NCBI RefSeq assembly: GCF_051195215.1
Contig: NZ_JBNAZM010000016.1
Location: 28,092-92,091, forward strand
DNA length: 64,000 nucleotides
Source of the DNA: Arhodomonas sp051195215
GTDB taxonomy: Bacteria > Pseudomonadota > Gammaproteobacteria > Nitrococcales > Nitrococcaceae
Reading direction: 5' to 3'
The position numbers and the translations under genes were made by a program. The notes beneath the pieces are model-generated. The model did not search any database. It was not told the origin of the DNA and worked only from the letters and a program-made list of their open reading frames with translations. Of this stretch, positions 8,778 to 18,419 are shown one piece after another. How positions within the stretch are numbered: position 1 is the stretch's first letter; every line of letters starts with the position of its first letter.

Positions 8778-11700
8778 GTGCCAGAACATGAGTCGGCCAG
8801 CCGGCGGTTCTTCCTTTGGGTGACCGCCCATTCCAGGACTATTCTCGTCGCCGGTGCCGTGCTGATCGCCGTGGCTGCCGCCTGGTTGCCGGCCCTTCAG
8901 AAAGATACCGGCGCGGATGCCTTCATCGCCGACGACAATCCGGCCCTGGTGTATCGCGACGAGGTGAAGCGTCTATTCGGGCTGGACGACCCGTTCGTCG
9001 TCGCCGTCGTCAACGAGGGCCGACAGGGCATTTACAATCCCGCCAGCCTGAAACTCGTCCAGTGGCTTACTGACCGTATCCGGGCACTGGACAACGTCGA
9101 CCCGGCGGGTGTCACGAGCCTCGCGACCGAGAGCGACATCCGCGGCACCGCCGGCGGCATGGCGGTGGAACCGTTCTTCGACGAACCGCCGGCCACACTC
9201 GAAGGGGCCCGTTCGGTTCGCCGCGCCATTGCCGATTTCCCGCTGTACCAGGGCAATCTGGTCGCCGAGGACGGCAACGCCACGCTGATCCTCGCCGAGG
9301 TGGTGGACGAGGCGCGCAACGCCGGGACGTACCAACGCCTGATGCGTCTGGCGGAGAATGCGCCGAAAGGGGCCGACGACCGGATTCACGTCGCCGGCGA
9401 GGGAGCGGTGAGTGGTTACCTGGGCAGCTACATCGACCGCGATGCCAAGCGCCTCAACCCCTTGGCAGGGGGCGTTATCACGCTCGTGCTGCTGCTCGCT
9501 TTCCGGACACTACGCGGAATGCTGCTTCCCAACGTCGTCGTCTTGGCCACGGTGGTGGGGGCGCTTGGCACCATGGCGGCGGTTGGTGTGCCGTTCTACG
9601 TGATAACGAATGGCCTGGTGGCGATTCTCATCGGTATCGCCGTCGCCGACTCGGTCCATATTTTCGGCCGCTACTATGAGCTCATCCGGGAGCATCCGGA
9701 CGCGGGCGGTCGAGAGCTGGTAGTCACCGCCATGGTGGACATGTGGCGGCCGGTGACCCTGACCACACTCACCACGGTAGCCGGATTCGCCGGGCTGTAC
9801 GGTGCCTCAGCCATGCCGCCGATGCGGTATTTCGGCCTGTTCGCGGCGTTGGGCGTGATCGTGGCATGGGTCTATTCACTGCTCGTGCTGCCCGCGGCGC
9901 TCGCGTTGCTGCGGCCAAAACCGACTCCGACCTTCGGTCAGCGGTCGTCTCGACACGGCCAGTGGCTCCAGCGCGTGCTCGTCGGTCTCGGGGCGGCGGT
10001 GCTGCGTTGTCCCCGTATCACGGTGTTGGGTGCCATTGTGGTTGCGGCACTGGGTGTCCACGGTGCCAGCCGGGTCGTGGTCGAGGACCAGCGTATCGAG
10101 AACTTTCAGCGCAGTGAGCCCATCTACCGTGCCGACGCGGTGATCAACCGTCACATGGACGGCATTCACCATCTGGACATCGTGGTGGAGACCCCGGAAC
10201 GCGAGGGCCTGTTCCGCCCGTCACGTTTACGGCGAATAGAGGCCCTGCAACGTTTCGCAGAGACACTGCCGCATGTGAACGGCACCACGTCGGTGGTGGA
10301 TTACATCAAACAGATGCACCGCGCCGTGAATGAGGATCGCCCGGCGGCCTACCGCATCCCCGACGATGCCGCGTTGATCGCTCAACTCTTTCTGCTGTAC
10401 GCGGCCTCGGGGAGCCCCACCGACTTCGAGGAAGAGGTGGACTACGACTACCGGCGTGCGCTCGTGCGTCTGCAAGTGGATACCGGTGCCTACCGCAACA
10501 ATCGCCGTCTGGTCAGCGCGCTGGAGCGCTACATCCGCGACGAATTCAATACCGCAGCGATGCGGGCCACGCTCACCGGTCGCATCCAGGTCGACTACCA
10601 CTGGATCGACAATATCGCGACCAGTCACGTAACCAGCCTGATGGCGTCGCTGTTCATGGTCTGGCTCATGGCCGTGGTCATGTTCCGGTCGCTGGTGGCC
10701 GGGGTGTTCGCGTTGTTGCCCGTGGCCTCCGCGGTCCTGTTCGTCTACGCCGTGATGGGGCTGGGCGGGATCTGGCTCGGGGTGGGGACGTCCATGTTCG
10801 CTGCCATTGCCATCGGACTGGGTGTCGACTTTGCCATCCACACCCTCGACCGCCTGCGCGAGCTTCTCGCCGGTGCGGAGGCCGGCACCGATCTCGACCG
10901 GCGTATCACGCCGCTATTTGCGTCCACGGGGCGGGCGTTGATGTTCAATTTCCTGGCGCTCGCCCTGGGGTTCCTGGTGTTGACCAGCAGTGAGGTGCCG
11001 CCGCTCGTGGACTTCGGTGCTCTGGTGGCGGTGGCCGTCACGACGGCCTTCGCGACCAGTGTGACCGTGCTGCCGGCGCTCGCCAAACTGCTGCGCCCCC
11101 GTTTTCTCACCGGCACTGCGCCCGTGCGCGGCACTGGTGTGGCCAGTAACGTGATGCGTGCCGCACTGGTGGCCGCCCCGGTGCTCGTTTCGGTGGCCGT
11201 CCATGACCCGGCCGCGGCCGCTGAACCGAACCTGCCCGAGGGCCGTGCCGTGATGCAGATCGTCGATGCCCGTGACGAAGGCGTGTCGGTGTCCCGGGAT
11301 CTGCGCATGACCCTCACCGATCGCCGGGGAGTGACGCGCGTACGCGAAACCCGGGGCTTTCGCCGGTACTTCGGCGACGAGAAGCGCTCGGTGATCTTCT
11401 ACGAGGCACCTTCCAATATCGCGGGGACGGCGTTTCTCACCTATGACTATGCCGCTGCCGGCCGCGACGACGATCAGTGGCTCTATCTGCCCAGCTTGCG
11501 CAAGGTCCGGCGCATACCCGCCTCCGACCGGGGGGATTACTTTCTCGGTACCGATTTCACCTACGAGGACATCAAGAACGAGAACAAGGTGCCGCTCGAG
11601 GATTATCGCTTCGAGACCGTGGGCCGGGAACGCGTCGACGCAGTAGAGACGGTCGTGGTCGAGGGTACACCAGTGGACCGGGAGACCGCCGGGGAGCTCG

Positions 11701-11966
11701 GTTACGGGCGCGTGCGCTGGTACGTGGATAAGACGACCCGTTTTTCCCGGCGAACGGAAATCTGGGACGTCAACGGCAACGCGCTGAAGACGGTCCACGT
11801 TGAGCGTATCGAGCGAATCGACGGCATATGGACGGCCCTCAGGCTGCGCGCGGTGAACCACAAGAGTGGACACGAGAGCGTGTTCGAGTTCTCCAACGTC
11901 GATTATCACACCCGCGTGCCGGAGCGCGTGTTCACCCGGCAATCGCTGCGCCGTGGCTTCTACTGA
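8778..11966 (+). CDS. MMPL/RND-type exporter fused to a LolA-like (outer membrane lipoprotein-sorting) domain
   Basis: 1062 aa from a GTG start with GGGGGA seven bases upstream. Residues 1 to about 785 form a full two-fold RND transporter of the MMPL class: TM1 at about 20-40, soluble loops, TM groups at about 230-375 and 630-780, and matching motifs GIAVADSVHIFGRYYE and AIGLGVDFAIHTLDR in TM4 and TM10. Residues about 818-1062 resemble the LolA-like 'outer membrane lipoprotein-sorting protein' family (DQWLYLPSLRKVRRI, GTDFTYEDIKN). These are usually separate genes. Between them, about 793-815, is a Met-Arg then hydrophobic then AAAAEP segment that looks like a former signal peptide. The next gene is an outer-membrane barrel, so the three parts could move a lipid or hydrophobic cargo across the periplasm. 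Confidence 0.88.
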   Translation: MPEHESASRRFFLWVTAHSRTILVAGAVLIAVAAAWLPALQKDTGADAFIADDNPALVYRDEVKRLFGLDDPFVVAVVNEGRQGIYNPASLKLVQWLTDRIRALDNVDPAGVTSLATESDIRGTAGGMAVEPFFDEPPATLEGARSVRRAIADFPLYQGNLVAEDGNATLILAEVVDEARNAGTYQRLMRLAENAPKGADDRIHVAGEGAVSGYLGSYIDRDAKRLNPLAGGVITLVLLLAFRTLRGMLLPNVVVLATVVGALGTMAAVGVPFYVITNGLVAILIGIAVADSVHIFGRYYELIREHPDAGGRELVVTAMVDMWRPVTLTTLTTVAGFAGLYGASAMPPMRYFGLFAALGVIVAWVYSLLVLPAALALLRPKPTPTFGQRSSRHGQWLQRVLVGLGAAVLRCPRITVLGAIVVAALGVHGASRVVVEDQRIENFQRSEPIYRADAVINRHMDGIHHLDIVVETPEREGLFRPSRLRRIEALQRFAETLPHVNGTTSVVDYIKQMHRAVNEDRPAAYRIPDDAALIAQLFLLYAASGSPTDFEEEVDYDYRRALVRLQVDTGAYRNNRRLVSALERYIRDEFNTAAMRATLTGRIQVDYHWIDNIATSHVTSLMASLFMVWLMAVVMFRSLVAGVFALLPVASAVLFVYAVMGLGGIWLGVGTSMFAAIAIGLGVDFAIHTLDRLRELLAGAEAGTDLDRRITPLFASTGRALMFNFLALALGFLVLTSSEVPPLVDFGALVAVAVTTAFATSVTVLPALAKLLRPRFLTGTAPVRGTGVASNVMRAALVAAPVLVSVAVHDPAAAAEPNLPEGRAVMQIVDARDEGVSVSRDLRMTLTDRRGVTRVRETRGFRRYFGDEKRSVIFYEAPSNIAGTAFLTYDYAAAGRDDDQWLYLPSLRKVRRIPASDRGDYFLGTDFTYEDIKNENKVPLEDYRFETVGRERVDAVETVVVEGTPVDRETAGELGYGRVRWYVDKTTRFSRRTEIWDVNGNALKTVHVERIERIDGIWTALRLRAVNHKSGHESVFEFSNVDYHTRVPERVFTRQSLRRGFY

Positions 11967-12003
11967 CCGGGGGAGCGCAGGGGAGCGCGGTGGAGCTCAT
12001 GGC

Positions 12004-13335
12004 ATGCGACAGACGATGATTCCGGGGAGAGCGCTCGCGTTCGTCGTGCTCGCTCTGGTTGGCGAGGCGGCAGAGGCGTTGGATTGGGCAGGGCGGCTGG
12101 AAACGTCGCTCCTCGTCGACGCGGAGACGGCGTTCCAGACGGTGGGCGGGGACCTGCAGAAAAGCCAGCTAACGCTGACGCCGCAGGCACGGCTCGATAT
12201 TTCGCCGTCCACCCGTATTACCGGCATTGCCCGGTTGCGGTTCGACGGCGCGGACGAGCTGGAGCCGGGACGGCCAAGTCAGGCTACCCGCGCTGCCTTG
12301 TCCCGACGGGTGTTTGTAAAGGAGAGGGCCGAGCTCGAATTGCGCGAACTCTATCTGGACGCTTTCGTTGGCGACGTTTTTCTGCGCCTGGGCAAGCAAC
12401 AGACTGTGTGGGGGCAGGCGGACGGGCTCAAGGTGCTCGATGTCGTCAACCCCCAGAGTTATCGCGAGTTCATACTCGCGGATTACGATGACTCGCGTAT
12501 TCCGTTGTGGACCGCCAAGGCGGAGCTGCCGGTGGGCGATGGTCTGCTACAGCTGCTCTGGATTCCGGACCGGACTTACCATGACGTACCCGATCCGGGG
12601 GCTAGCTATGCCTTCACCACGCCCAGGTTGGTACCGGAGTCGGAACCGGGTACCCCCGTCAGGCTGGAGGCGCCGGATCGTCCGGGCCGGTTCTTCGCCG
12701 ATTCGGATGCGGGCGTTCGTTATTCCGTATTCGCCGGCGGTTGGGATCTCACCCTGAACTATCTCTATCACTATGATGACACTGCGGTCTTCGGGCGACG
12801 TGTGACGGCGGATGGCGTGGTCGTTACCCCCGAGTACGGCCGAACCCACACCTTCGGCGGCACGGCGAGCACGGCCTTCGGCAGCTTCACGCTGCGAAGT
12901 GAGCTCGCCTATTCGTCGAACCGGCGCTTTATCACCAAGGATCCGGGAGATCGCGACGGCATCGCCGCGTCGGGCGAGCTCGGCTATGTGCTTGGCCTGG
13001 ACTGGCAGGCACCGGGCGATACCTTCGTCAGTGGGCAGGTCTTTCAGAGTCGCCTCACCGGGACGTCGCGCGATCTCAACCGAGACGCGGTGGATACCAG
13101 CGTAACCCTGTTGTTCGAACGCGAATTTCTCCACGAGACCGTTACGGCGAGCGTACTGTGGATACATGGTTTCCACGACGGCGATGGTCTCGTTCAGCCA
13201 GGGATCCGCTATGACGTTTCCAGCAATTTATCGGTCAGATTCGGCGCTGACGTGTTCTATGGTCCGGAGCACGGTCTCTACGGTGAGTTCGATGACACGG
13301 ATCGCGTCACCATCGGGTTCGAATGGGGACTGTGA
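12004..13335 (+). CDS. DUF1302-like outer-membrane beta-barrel protein
   Basis: 443 aa. A signal peptide (RALAFVVLALVGEAAEA) is followed by alternating beta-strand sequence with aromatic residues, ending in a strand with terminal residues FEWGL, as expected for an outer-membrane barrel. The segment LRLGKQQTVWGQADGLKVLDVVNP... matches my memory of DUF1302 proteins, which often accompany MMPL exporters and DUF1329 or LolA-like proteins. The ATG at 12004 lies 37 bp after the exporter stop, with GGTGGAG before it. I infer it is the outer-membrane exit or acceptor for the cargo of the preceding fusion protein. Confidence 0.75.
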   Translation: MRQTMIPGRALAFVVLALVGEAAEALDWAGRLETSLLVDAETAFQTVGGDLQKSQLTLTPQARLDISPSTRITGIARLRFDGADELEPGRPSQATRAALSRRVFVKERAELELRELYLDAFVGDVFLRLGKQQTVWGQADGLKVLDVVNPQSYREFILADYDDSRIPLWTAKAELPVGDGLLQLLWIPDRTYHDVPDPGASYAFTTPRLVPESEPGTPVRLEAPDRPGRFFADSDAGVRYSVFAGGWDLTLNYLYHYDDTAVFGRRVTADGVVVTPEYGRTHTFGGTASTAFGSFTLRSELAYSSNRRFITKDPGDRDGIAASGELGYVLGLDWQAPGDTFVSGQVFQSRLTGTSRDLNRDAVDTSVTLLFEREFLHETVTASVLWIHGFHDGDGLVQPGIRYDVSSNLSVRFGADVFYGPEHGLYGEFDDTDRVTIGFEWGL

Positions 13336-13372
13336 GCGCAGCCGGCTTCTCCGGGCGCCCACGACGGGTGAT

Positions 13373-13392
13373 GGCCTTTCCCCGGGAAGGCC
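13373..13392 (+). terminator. Hairpin after the barrel gene
   Basis: GGCCTTTCCCCGGGAAGGCC forms a nearly perfect stem 37 bp after the stop codon at 13335. There is no T-run, so it may be a weak or factor-assisted terminator between the exporter operon and the next LysR gene. Confidence 0.4.
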
Positions 13393-13420
13393 GAACAGCG
13401 CGCTAGCGCAGCGGTGATTC

Positions 13421-14374
13421 ATGTTCACGAATCTGCGGAAGTTACCGTCCCTCGACGGGATAAGAACCTTCATCGTCGTCGCGCGGCGGCTGAGTATCAC
13501 CCGGGCCGCTGAGGAGCTCCATCGCTCGCAGTCCGCGGTGAGTCGGCAGCTACAGACGCTGGAACGGGCGCTGGGGCGCAAACTCGTCGTGCGAGCGCAT
13601 CGCCGAATCCGCCTCACCGCGGACGGCGCCCGACTGTATGCGGTGGCTCAGCCGGCCCTCGAGCAACTGGAACGAGGCGTGTCGGAACTGCTCGATGACG
13701 GCGCACGCCGTCCCGTCACCGTGAGCGCGAGCATCGGTGTAACAGCGCTGTGGTTTCTGCCGCGCCTCGGTGAGTTTCAGCGGGAGCATCCGGGCATCGA
13801 CGTCCGCGTTGCCGCCAGTAACGCTCTCGAGGATCTGCGGGCGGAGGGGATCGATCTGGCGATCCGCTATGGCAGACGGGGGGATGCGTCCCGGGAGGGG
13901 ACGCATCTGTTCGACGAGATCGTTCGGCCGGTTGCCTCGCCGGAGCTCGGTGCCAGGCCGGTGAACGAGAAGATGCTGGCCGACAGCGTGTTGATTGACT
14001 TCGATGACCCGGAGCACCCCGGTCTGCGCTGGGAGACGCCGCTGGCCGCCATGGGTCTGGACGAACGCACGCCCAAGGGGGTTCTGCGATTCAACCAGTA
14101 CGATCAGGTTATCCAGGCGGCGCTCGCCGGGCAGGGTGTTGCGCTGGGGCGGTTGCCGCTCATTCACCATCTCATCGACGAAGGGCGCCTGGTCACGCTC
14201 GATCGGGAAGCGGCCGTGCCGCACTCCCAGTATGCCTACTGGGTGCTCGGATGTCGCGACAGTCGGCCGGCCGTCCGCGCGGTCGCCGAGTGGATCGTCG
14301 CTCAGGCGAGGGCCACGGAAAAGCGCCTGACCGAGGGCAGGTCATCCGGGCTCGGCTCGGAAGACCTGGCGTGA
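13421..14374 (+). CDS. LysR-family regulator, GcvA-like
   Basis: 317 aa. It has an N-terminal LysR HTH (about 10-68; RAAEELHRSQSAVSRQLQTLE) and a type-2 periplasmic-binding-like effector domain (about 95-300; DLAIRYGRRGD is typical of GcvA-like members). The ATG at 13421 fits family length. It is followed 46 bp later by a GNAT gene on the same strand, which it may co-express with or control. The effector is unknown. Confidence 0.88.
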   Translation: MFTNLRKLPSLDGIRTFIVVARRLSITRAAEELHRSQSAVSRQLQTLERALGRKLVVRAHRRIRLTADGARLYAVAQPALEQLERGVSELLDDGARRPVTVSASIGVTALWFLPRLGEFQREHPGIDVRVAASNALEDLRAEGIDLAIRYGRRGDASREGTHLFDEIVRPVASPELGARPVNEKMLADSVLIDFDDPEHPGLRWETPLAAMGLDERTPKGVLRFNQYDQVIQAALAGQGVALGRLPLIHHLIDEGRLVTLDREAAVPHSQYAYWVLGCRDSRPAVRAVAEWIVAQARATEKRLTEGRSSGLGSEDLA

Positions 14375-14420
14375 CAGCGGACCATTGCCTGGCTTTGGGG
14401 ACGAAGGGGAGAGACGTGAA

Positions 14421-14927
14421 ATGACGTATATCCGTTCAGAGGTGCCGGCGGATCACGAGGCCGTCCGATGGGTGAACGAGCATGCATTCGGGCGGCCGGA
14501 CGAGGCCCTTCTGGTCTCCGCCCTGCGGGAACGTGCCCGTCCGGTGATCTCGCTGGTAGCCGAAATACAGGAGCGGGTAGTCGGTCATATCATGTTCTCC
14601 CCTGGCAGTCTTTCCGGGCATGGTGACTCTGACGTCATGGTGTTGGCGCCCATGGCAGTCGCGCCCGCGCGGCAGGGGGGTGGTCTCGGATCGCTGCTCG
14701 TACGCGAAGGGCTCGCCGAGTGCGGGCGCCTCGGTGTCGGGGCCGTCGTCGTTCTCGGTCATGCTGACTTCTACCCTCGATTCGGTTTCGTGCCCGCGAG
14801 CGACTACGGCCTCTCCTGTGCCTATGAGGTGCCCGCCGAAGCGTTCATGGCCGTGGAGCTTCGAGCGGGCTATCTGAGTGGACGTCCGGGCACCGTACGG
14901 TTTCACCCGGCATTCGACGACCTTTGA
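14421..14927 (+). CDS. GNAT-family N-acetyltransferase (YhbS-like)
   Basis: 168 aa. The acetyl-CoA binding motif is seen as LAPMAVAPARQGGGLGSLLV (V-x-P-x-x-Q-x-x-G-x-G, about residues 75-95). The following VVVLGHADFYPRFGF is typical of the YhbS/COG3153 subgroup. The substrate is not predictable. GGGGAGAGACG precedes the ATG at 14421. It shares strand with the LysR gene upstream and converges on the permease gene downstream. Confidence 0.9.
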   Translation: MTYIRSEVPADHEAVRWVNEHAFGRPDEALLVSALRERARPVISLVAEIQERVVGHIMFSPGSLSGHGDSDVMVLAPMAVAPARQGGGLGSLLVREGLAECGRLGVGAVVVLGHADFYPRFGFVPASDYGLSCAYEVPAEAFMAVELRAGYLSGRPGTVRFHPAFDDL

Positions 14928-15016
14928 TCCTGCATCGCGGGTCGTGGCGGGACGGCGGTGCCCCTGATCACACGGATGCCGGTTTCTGGCTGTGCCCACG
15001 GCATGGGCGCGAGCGT

Positions 15017-16189
15017 TCAACTCAGCGCACCGGATAGCCACAGCGCGTAAAGCGAAGCCAATGCGGTGACGCCTTGAACGATGCTGCCGCCGACAATCGC
15101 TACGAGCGCACTGCGCTCACAGTGCTTTCCGAACGCGTCCTGACGAATTAGCCAGTAGAAGCTGTCATTGGGCAGTATGGCGACCATTGATCCCGCACAA
15201 ACGGCCAGGACCGCTGCTGGCGGCGGCAGAACGCCCGATTCGGTAAACGGTGCGGCGAATGAAGCGACGGCAGCGAATGTCGCTATGCTCGAGCCTTGGA
15301 TCAGCTTGAAGGCCGCAGTCAGCGCGAACAGGCCAAGTATGCCCTCCATGCCCGCGCTGACTGACGTGAATCGGTCCAGTGCATCGAGTTCCACCAGTAT
15401 TCTGCCGAGTGCGCTGCCGGCGCCAATCAGAAAGAGCAACTCCGTGGTCCGGCCGACGGCGCGCTCCAGGCACTCGCGGCGCGCCGGTCGCGGCAGCACG
15501 GTCAGGGCGAGAGTGGCCGAGGTGGCCAGAGCGCCAGCGGGCTGGGTCAAAAAGCCGAGTACGGGGTGGGCGCGAAGGTCCACGACGACGCCCGCGAGAA
15601 CCAGGGCCAGTAGTAGAGTCAGTGACCCCATGGCAACGGGGAAACCCGTCAACGAAGTCGCCTCGGCATGTGTGCTCGAATCACGACTCGCGCCGTTGAA
15701 TCGCGAGCTCCAGAGCAGGCCTGTCAACCATACGGGCACGAATATCGCGCCGCCCAGCAGCAGCGCTGAATCGGTGGCGACACCCAGCGCTGTAGCCACG
15801 AGAAGGGGCCCGGCGGGGAACAGGAGCTTGAATCCGGCATACGCGCCGAGGGCAAGCGCGAATCGGCGATCTCCGCCCATCGGCGAGAGCGCGGCATACG
15901 CCGTGTCCGGGCATACCATCCCCGCGGCGGTTACGGGACCGAGCAGCACGCTGCCGAGCCCGGAGGTATTCAGATTCGATCGAGAGAGGGCTTCCGCGAG
16001 TGTGAACGACGGCAGCAGGATCACGGCGAACTCTCCCAGGCGTTGCCCCCAACCGTCGTTGATCGTCGTTATCAATGCATGGGAATCCATGCCGGCACCT
16101 ATTCCCACGGCAATCGTGGCGATCACAATGAGTAGTGGCAGCGGCAGTCGCAAAATGTCCGTTAAACATTTTCGGCTCGTCATGATCAT
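15017..16189 (-). CDS. GntP-like permease
   Basis: 390 aa, about ten to twelve hydrophobic segments across the whole length, inner membrane. The overall pattern (RFALALGAYAGFKLLFPAGP; IQGSSIATFAAVASFAAPF; final motif NDSFYWLI) resembles the gluconate:H+ symporter (GntP) family, so I infer import of a sugar acid or other small organic acid. The start at 16189 has GGGGGC six bases before it; ATG at 16183 is an alternative. It is divergent from the LysR gene at 16273 with only 83 bp between, the usual arrangement for a LysR and its target. Confidence 0.6.
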   Translation of the reverse strand: MIMTSRKCLTDILRLPLPLLIVIATIAVGIGAGMDSHALITTINDGWGQRLGEFAVILLPSFTLAEALSRSNLNTSGLGSVLLGPVTAAGMVCPDTAYAALSPMGGDRRFALALGAYAGFKLLFPAGPLLVATALGVATDSALLLGGAIFVPVWLTGLLWSSRFNGASRDSSTHAEATSLTGFPVAMGSLTLLLALVLAGVVVDLRAHPVLGFLTQPAGALATSATLALTVLPRPARRECLERAVGRTTELLFLIGAGSALGRILVELDALDRFTSVSAGMEGILGLFALTAAFKLIQGSSIATFAAVASFAAPFTESGVLPPPAAVLAVCAGSMVAILPNDSFYWLIRQDAFGKHCERSALVAIVGGSIVQGVTALASLYALWLSGALS

Positions 16190-16272
16190 TCTGCCCCCGG
16201 CCGGTTTCGGTGTCCGGGAGATTGTCGGATGACGTGAACGGAGAATGAAGCGATGATTACTGGTGGTTTTTA

Positions 16273-17199
16273 ATGAGAAATAGTCAAAAGGACAACATCG
16301 GGCGTCCGCCCCCATTACGCGCCGTTCAGATCTTCGCAGTGGCGGCCGCGCACGAGAGCTTCACGCAGACGGCGCATGCGCTATCGATCACCCCCGGTGC
16401 TGTCAGTCGACAGGTCCGTGAACTGGAAGATGACCTGGGGGTGGTACTTTTCGAGCGTCGCGGCCGAACGGTGTATTTGACCGACGCGGGTCGGAGTTTC
16501 GCGGCAGTCTGCCAAAGCGTTATCTCCAAGCTGACGCATGAAGCCGCGGAACTGCGCTCGAACGATTGCCCGCCCATAGTGACCATCAGCATGCTGCCGT
16601 CCGTAGCCGCTCGATGGCTGGCACCACGCCTCGGTGCTTTCATGGAAGCTCATCCAGCACTCGATCTGCGGATTGCCGCTTCCCGGCATTTCACCGATTT
16701 CTCGCGTGAGGGCGTGGATGCCGGCATTCGCTATGGTCGGGGGGTGTGGCCCGGTGTCACCGCACACCCGCTTGGCGATGAGGATCTCTTTCCGGTTTGC
16801 TCGCCAGGCTATGCGGAATCGCTGAGCCTTTGCCGTCCCGAGGATCTTGGTCGCGCGAGCATGTTGCGCGGCGACCTGACCGAGACATGGTGGGACTGGT
16901 TGCGATTGGCCGGAATCGAGGATCACGCGCCGCAGCGCGGGTTAGCTTTCAAGGATGATGCCGCGTTGCTCAAGGCTGCGGAAGATGGTCTCGGGGTTGC
17001 GCTCGGTCGCTCTCTGCTCGTCGCTGACGCGCTGCGAAGTGGCCATTTGGTCGCACCGTTCCGACAGCGAATTCGCTCCAGCTTCTCGTACTACTTCGTT
17101 ATCCCGGTACAGATATCCATGTCCCCCGCGTTACTGGCCGTCCAGAAGTGGTTGTCTCGAGCGTTTACCCAAACGCTCATGGAAGTGACGGCGATGTGA
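16273..17199 (+). CDS. LysR-family regulator, GcvA-like
   Basis: 308 aa. The N-terminal HTH (about 14-72; HALSITPGAVSRQVRELEDD) is joined to a substrate-binding domain (about 98-300, with DAGIRYGRG). It is divergent from the GntP-like permease, which makes that permease its most likely target. The CmcJ-type operon begins 260 bp downstream on the same strand and is a second possible target. The start ATG at 16273 has no strong ribosome site. Confidence 0.88.
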   Translation: MRNSQKDNIGRPPPLRAVQIFAVAAAHESFTQTAHALSITPGAVSRQVRELEDDLGVVLFERRGRTVYLTDAGRSFAAVCQSVISKLTHEAAELRSNDCPPIVTISMLPSVAARWLAPRLGAFMEAHPALDLRIAASRHFTDFSREGVDAGIRYGRGVWPGVTAHPLGDEDLFPVCSPGYAESLSLCRPEDLGRASMLRGDLTETWWDWLRLAGIEDHAPQRGLAFKDDAALLKAAEDGLGVALGRSLLVADALRSGHLVAPFRQRIRSSFSYYFVIPVQISMSPALLAVQKWLSRAFTQTLMEVTAM

Positions 17200-17459
17200 A
17201 GTCTCTTGCATGTGCCACGCAGTTCCAAGCGCTGTTCTGGCCCCATAATGGCCTGACCCGGGCACGGTTCTGCTTTCATGCCGTGTTTCCCGGCGGAGTG
17301 TGTTCCGGGTCCAAATTCACATGCGAGTCATTCGCGTCGGGACGCCGTCCTGTGTCGCATGCATTGACTGCATGTGGCCGTGGCGAAAAATGCGTTTGAG
17401 TCCCTGGTAGTGCGTAGGTTGAATGCTCGTCGTGCCGTACCTTGGCGAAGGAGAACTCC

Positions 17460-18419
17460 ATGCGATGCACGACGATTCCGGAACGCCCGGTTGCAGAGGC
17501 AAAGACTGACCGTTTGGCGGCATACGCTGGGCGAGAGGCGAGCTCGAGTTGGATGCCCGTTCCTCCGGTCGAGGAAACGGTAACGGGAACGCTCGGCTAC
17601 CTCGAAAGCAGCGAAGCCAGGCCTGCCATCGACATGTACGAGCGCGGGGATGGGCGGCCGCAGGACCCCAATGCCTACGACGTGCGCAACGTCGACATCC
17701 GCAATGCCCGCCGCGGGCGACGCACGCGACTGCACAGCGAGGGATTCGAGCTGTGGCATGCGCCGAGTGCGGTCCGCGACTTTCACGATGACGACGAAGT
17801 GGTGCGGCGGTATTACCCGGAAGCCGTCGAGCTGGCGTGCCTGGCCACCGGGGCGTCCAGGGGTTATGTGTTCGATCACACGCTTCGTCAACGCGAGGTT
17901 GGCCGGCCGGCACTGACATTCGGGCGCCATGGCAACGGCCGCAATCCGGCCGCCGTGGGACGCATTCATAACGATTACACGGAAGCGTCCGGGCTCGCGC
18001 GGCTCGGCCTGGTGCTGGAGGACCGAGCGGCCATCGAGCGGGTTTCCCGCTTCGCCATCGTCAACATCTGGCGCTCGATTGCGGGGCCCGTCGTGGATAC
18101 GCCGCTCGCGGTCTGCGACGCACGGACCGTCTCGTCGCGGGACTTCGTCAGCGCGGAGATCCGCTATCAGGAGCGCTCGGGGGAGATATACCTCATGACG
18201 CACGCCCCGGGGCACCGCTGGTGCTATTTCCCGGAAATGGACCGCGACGAGGTGTTGATCTTCAAGCAGTACGACTCCCAGATCAGTGGCACCGCCCGCT
18301 TCACGCCCCATGCTGCCTTCGATCTGCCGGCGGTGCCGGACGACGCGCCGTTGCGCCAGAGCGTCGAAGTCCGGTGCCTGGTGGTTTTCGATCGGGTTCC
18401 AGGAGGTCGATCATTATGA
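17460..18419 (+). CDS. CmcJ/NvfI-family putative non-haem iron oxygenase
   Basis: 319 aa, soluble. Family features are DPNAYDVRNVDIRNARR in the N-terminal third, the HND pair (His170, Asp172), NIWRSI-GPVVDTPLAVCD at about 202-220 and HRWCYFPEMDRDEVLIFKQY at about 252-271. In the fungal member NvfI a His-x-Asp...His triad holds iron; here His170, Asp172 and either His248 or His252 could do so. Older annotations call this family methyltransferases. AAGGAG is ideally placed before the ATG at 17460. The stop overlaps the next start (ATGATG), so this is the first gene of a three-gene operon with an isomerase and a thioesterase. The substrate is unknown. Confidence 0.75.
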   Translation: MRCTTIPERPVAEAKTDRLAAYAGREASSSWMPVPPVEETVTGTLGYLESSEARPAIDMYERGDGRPQDPNAYDVRNVDIRNARRGRRTRLHSEGFELWHAPSAVRDFHDDDEVVRRYYPEAVELACLATGASRGYVFDHTLRQREVGRPALTFGRHGNGRNPAAVGRIHNDYTEASGLARLGLVLEDRAAIERVSRFAIVNIWRSIAGPVVDTPLAVCDARTVSSRDFVSAEIRYQERSGEIYLMTHAPGHRWCYFPEMDRDEVLIFKQYDSQISGTARFTPHAAFDLPAVPDDAPLRQSVEVRCLVVFDRVPGGRSL

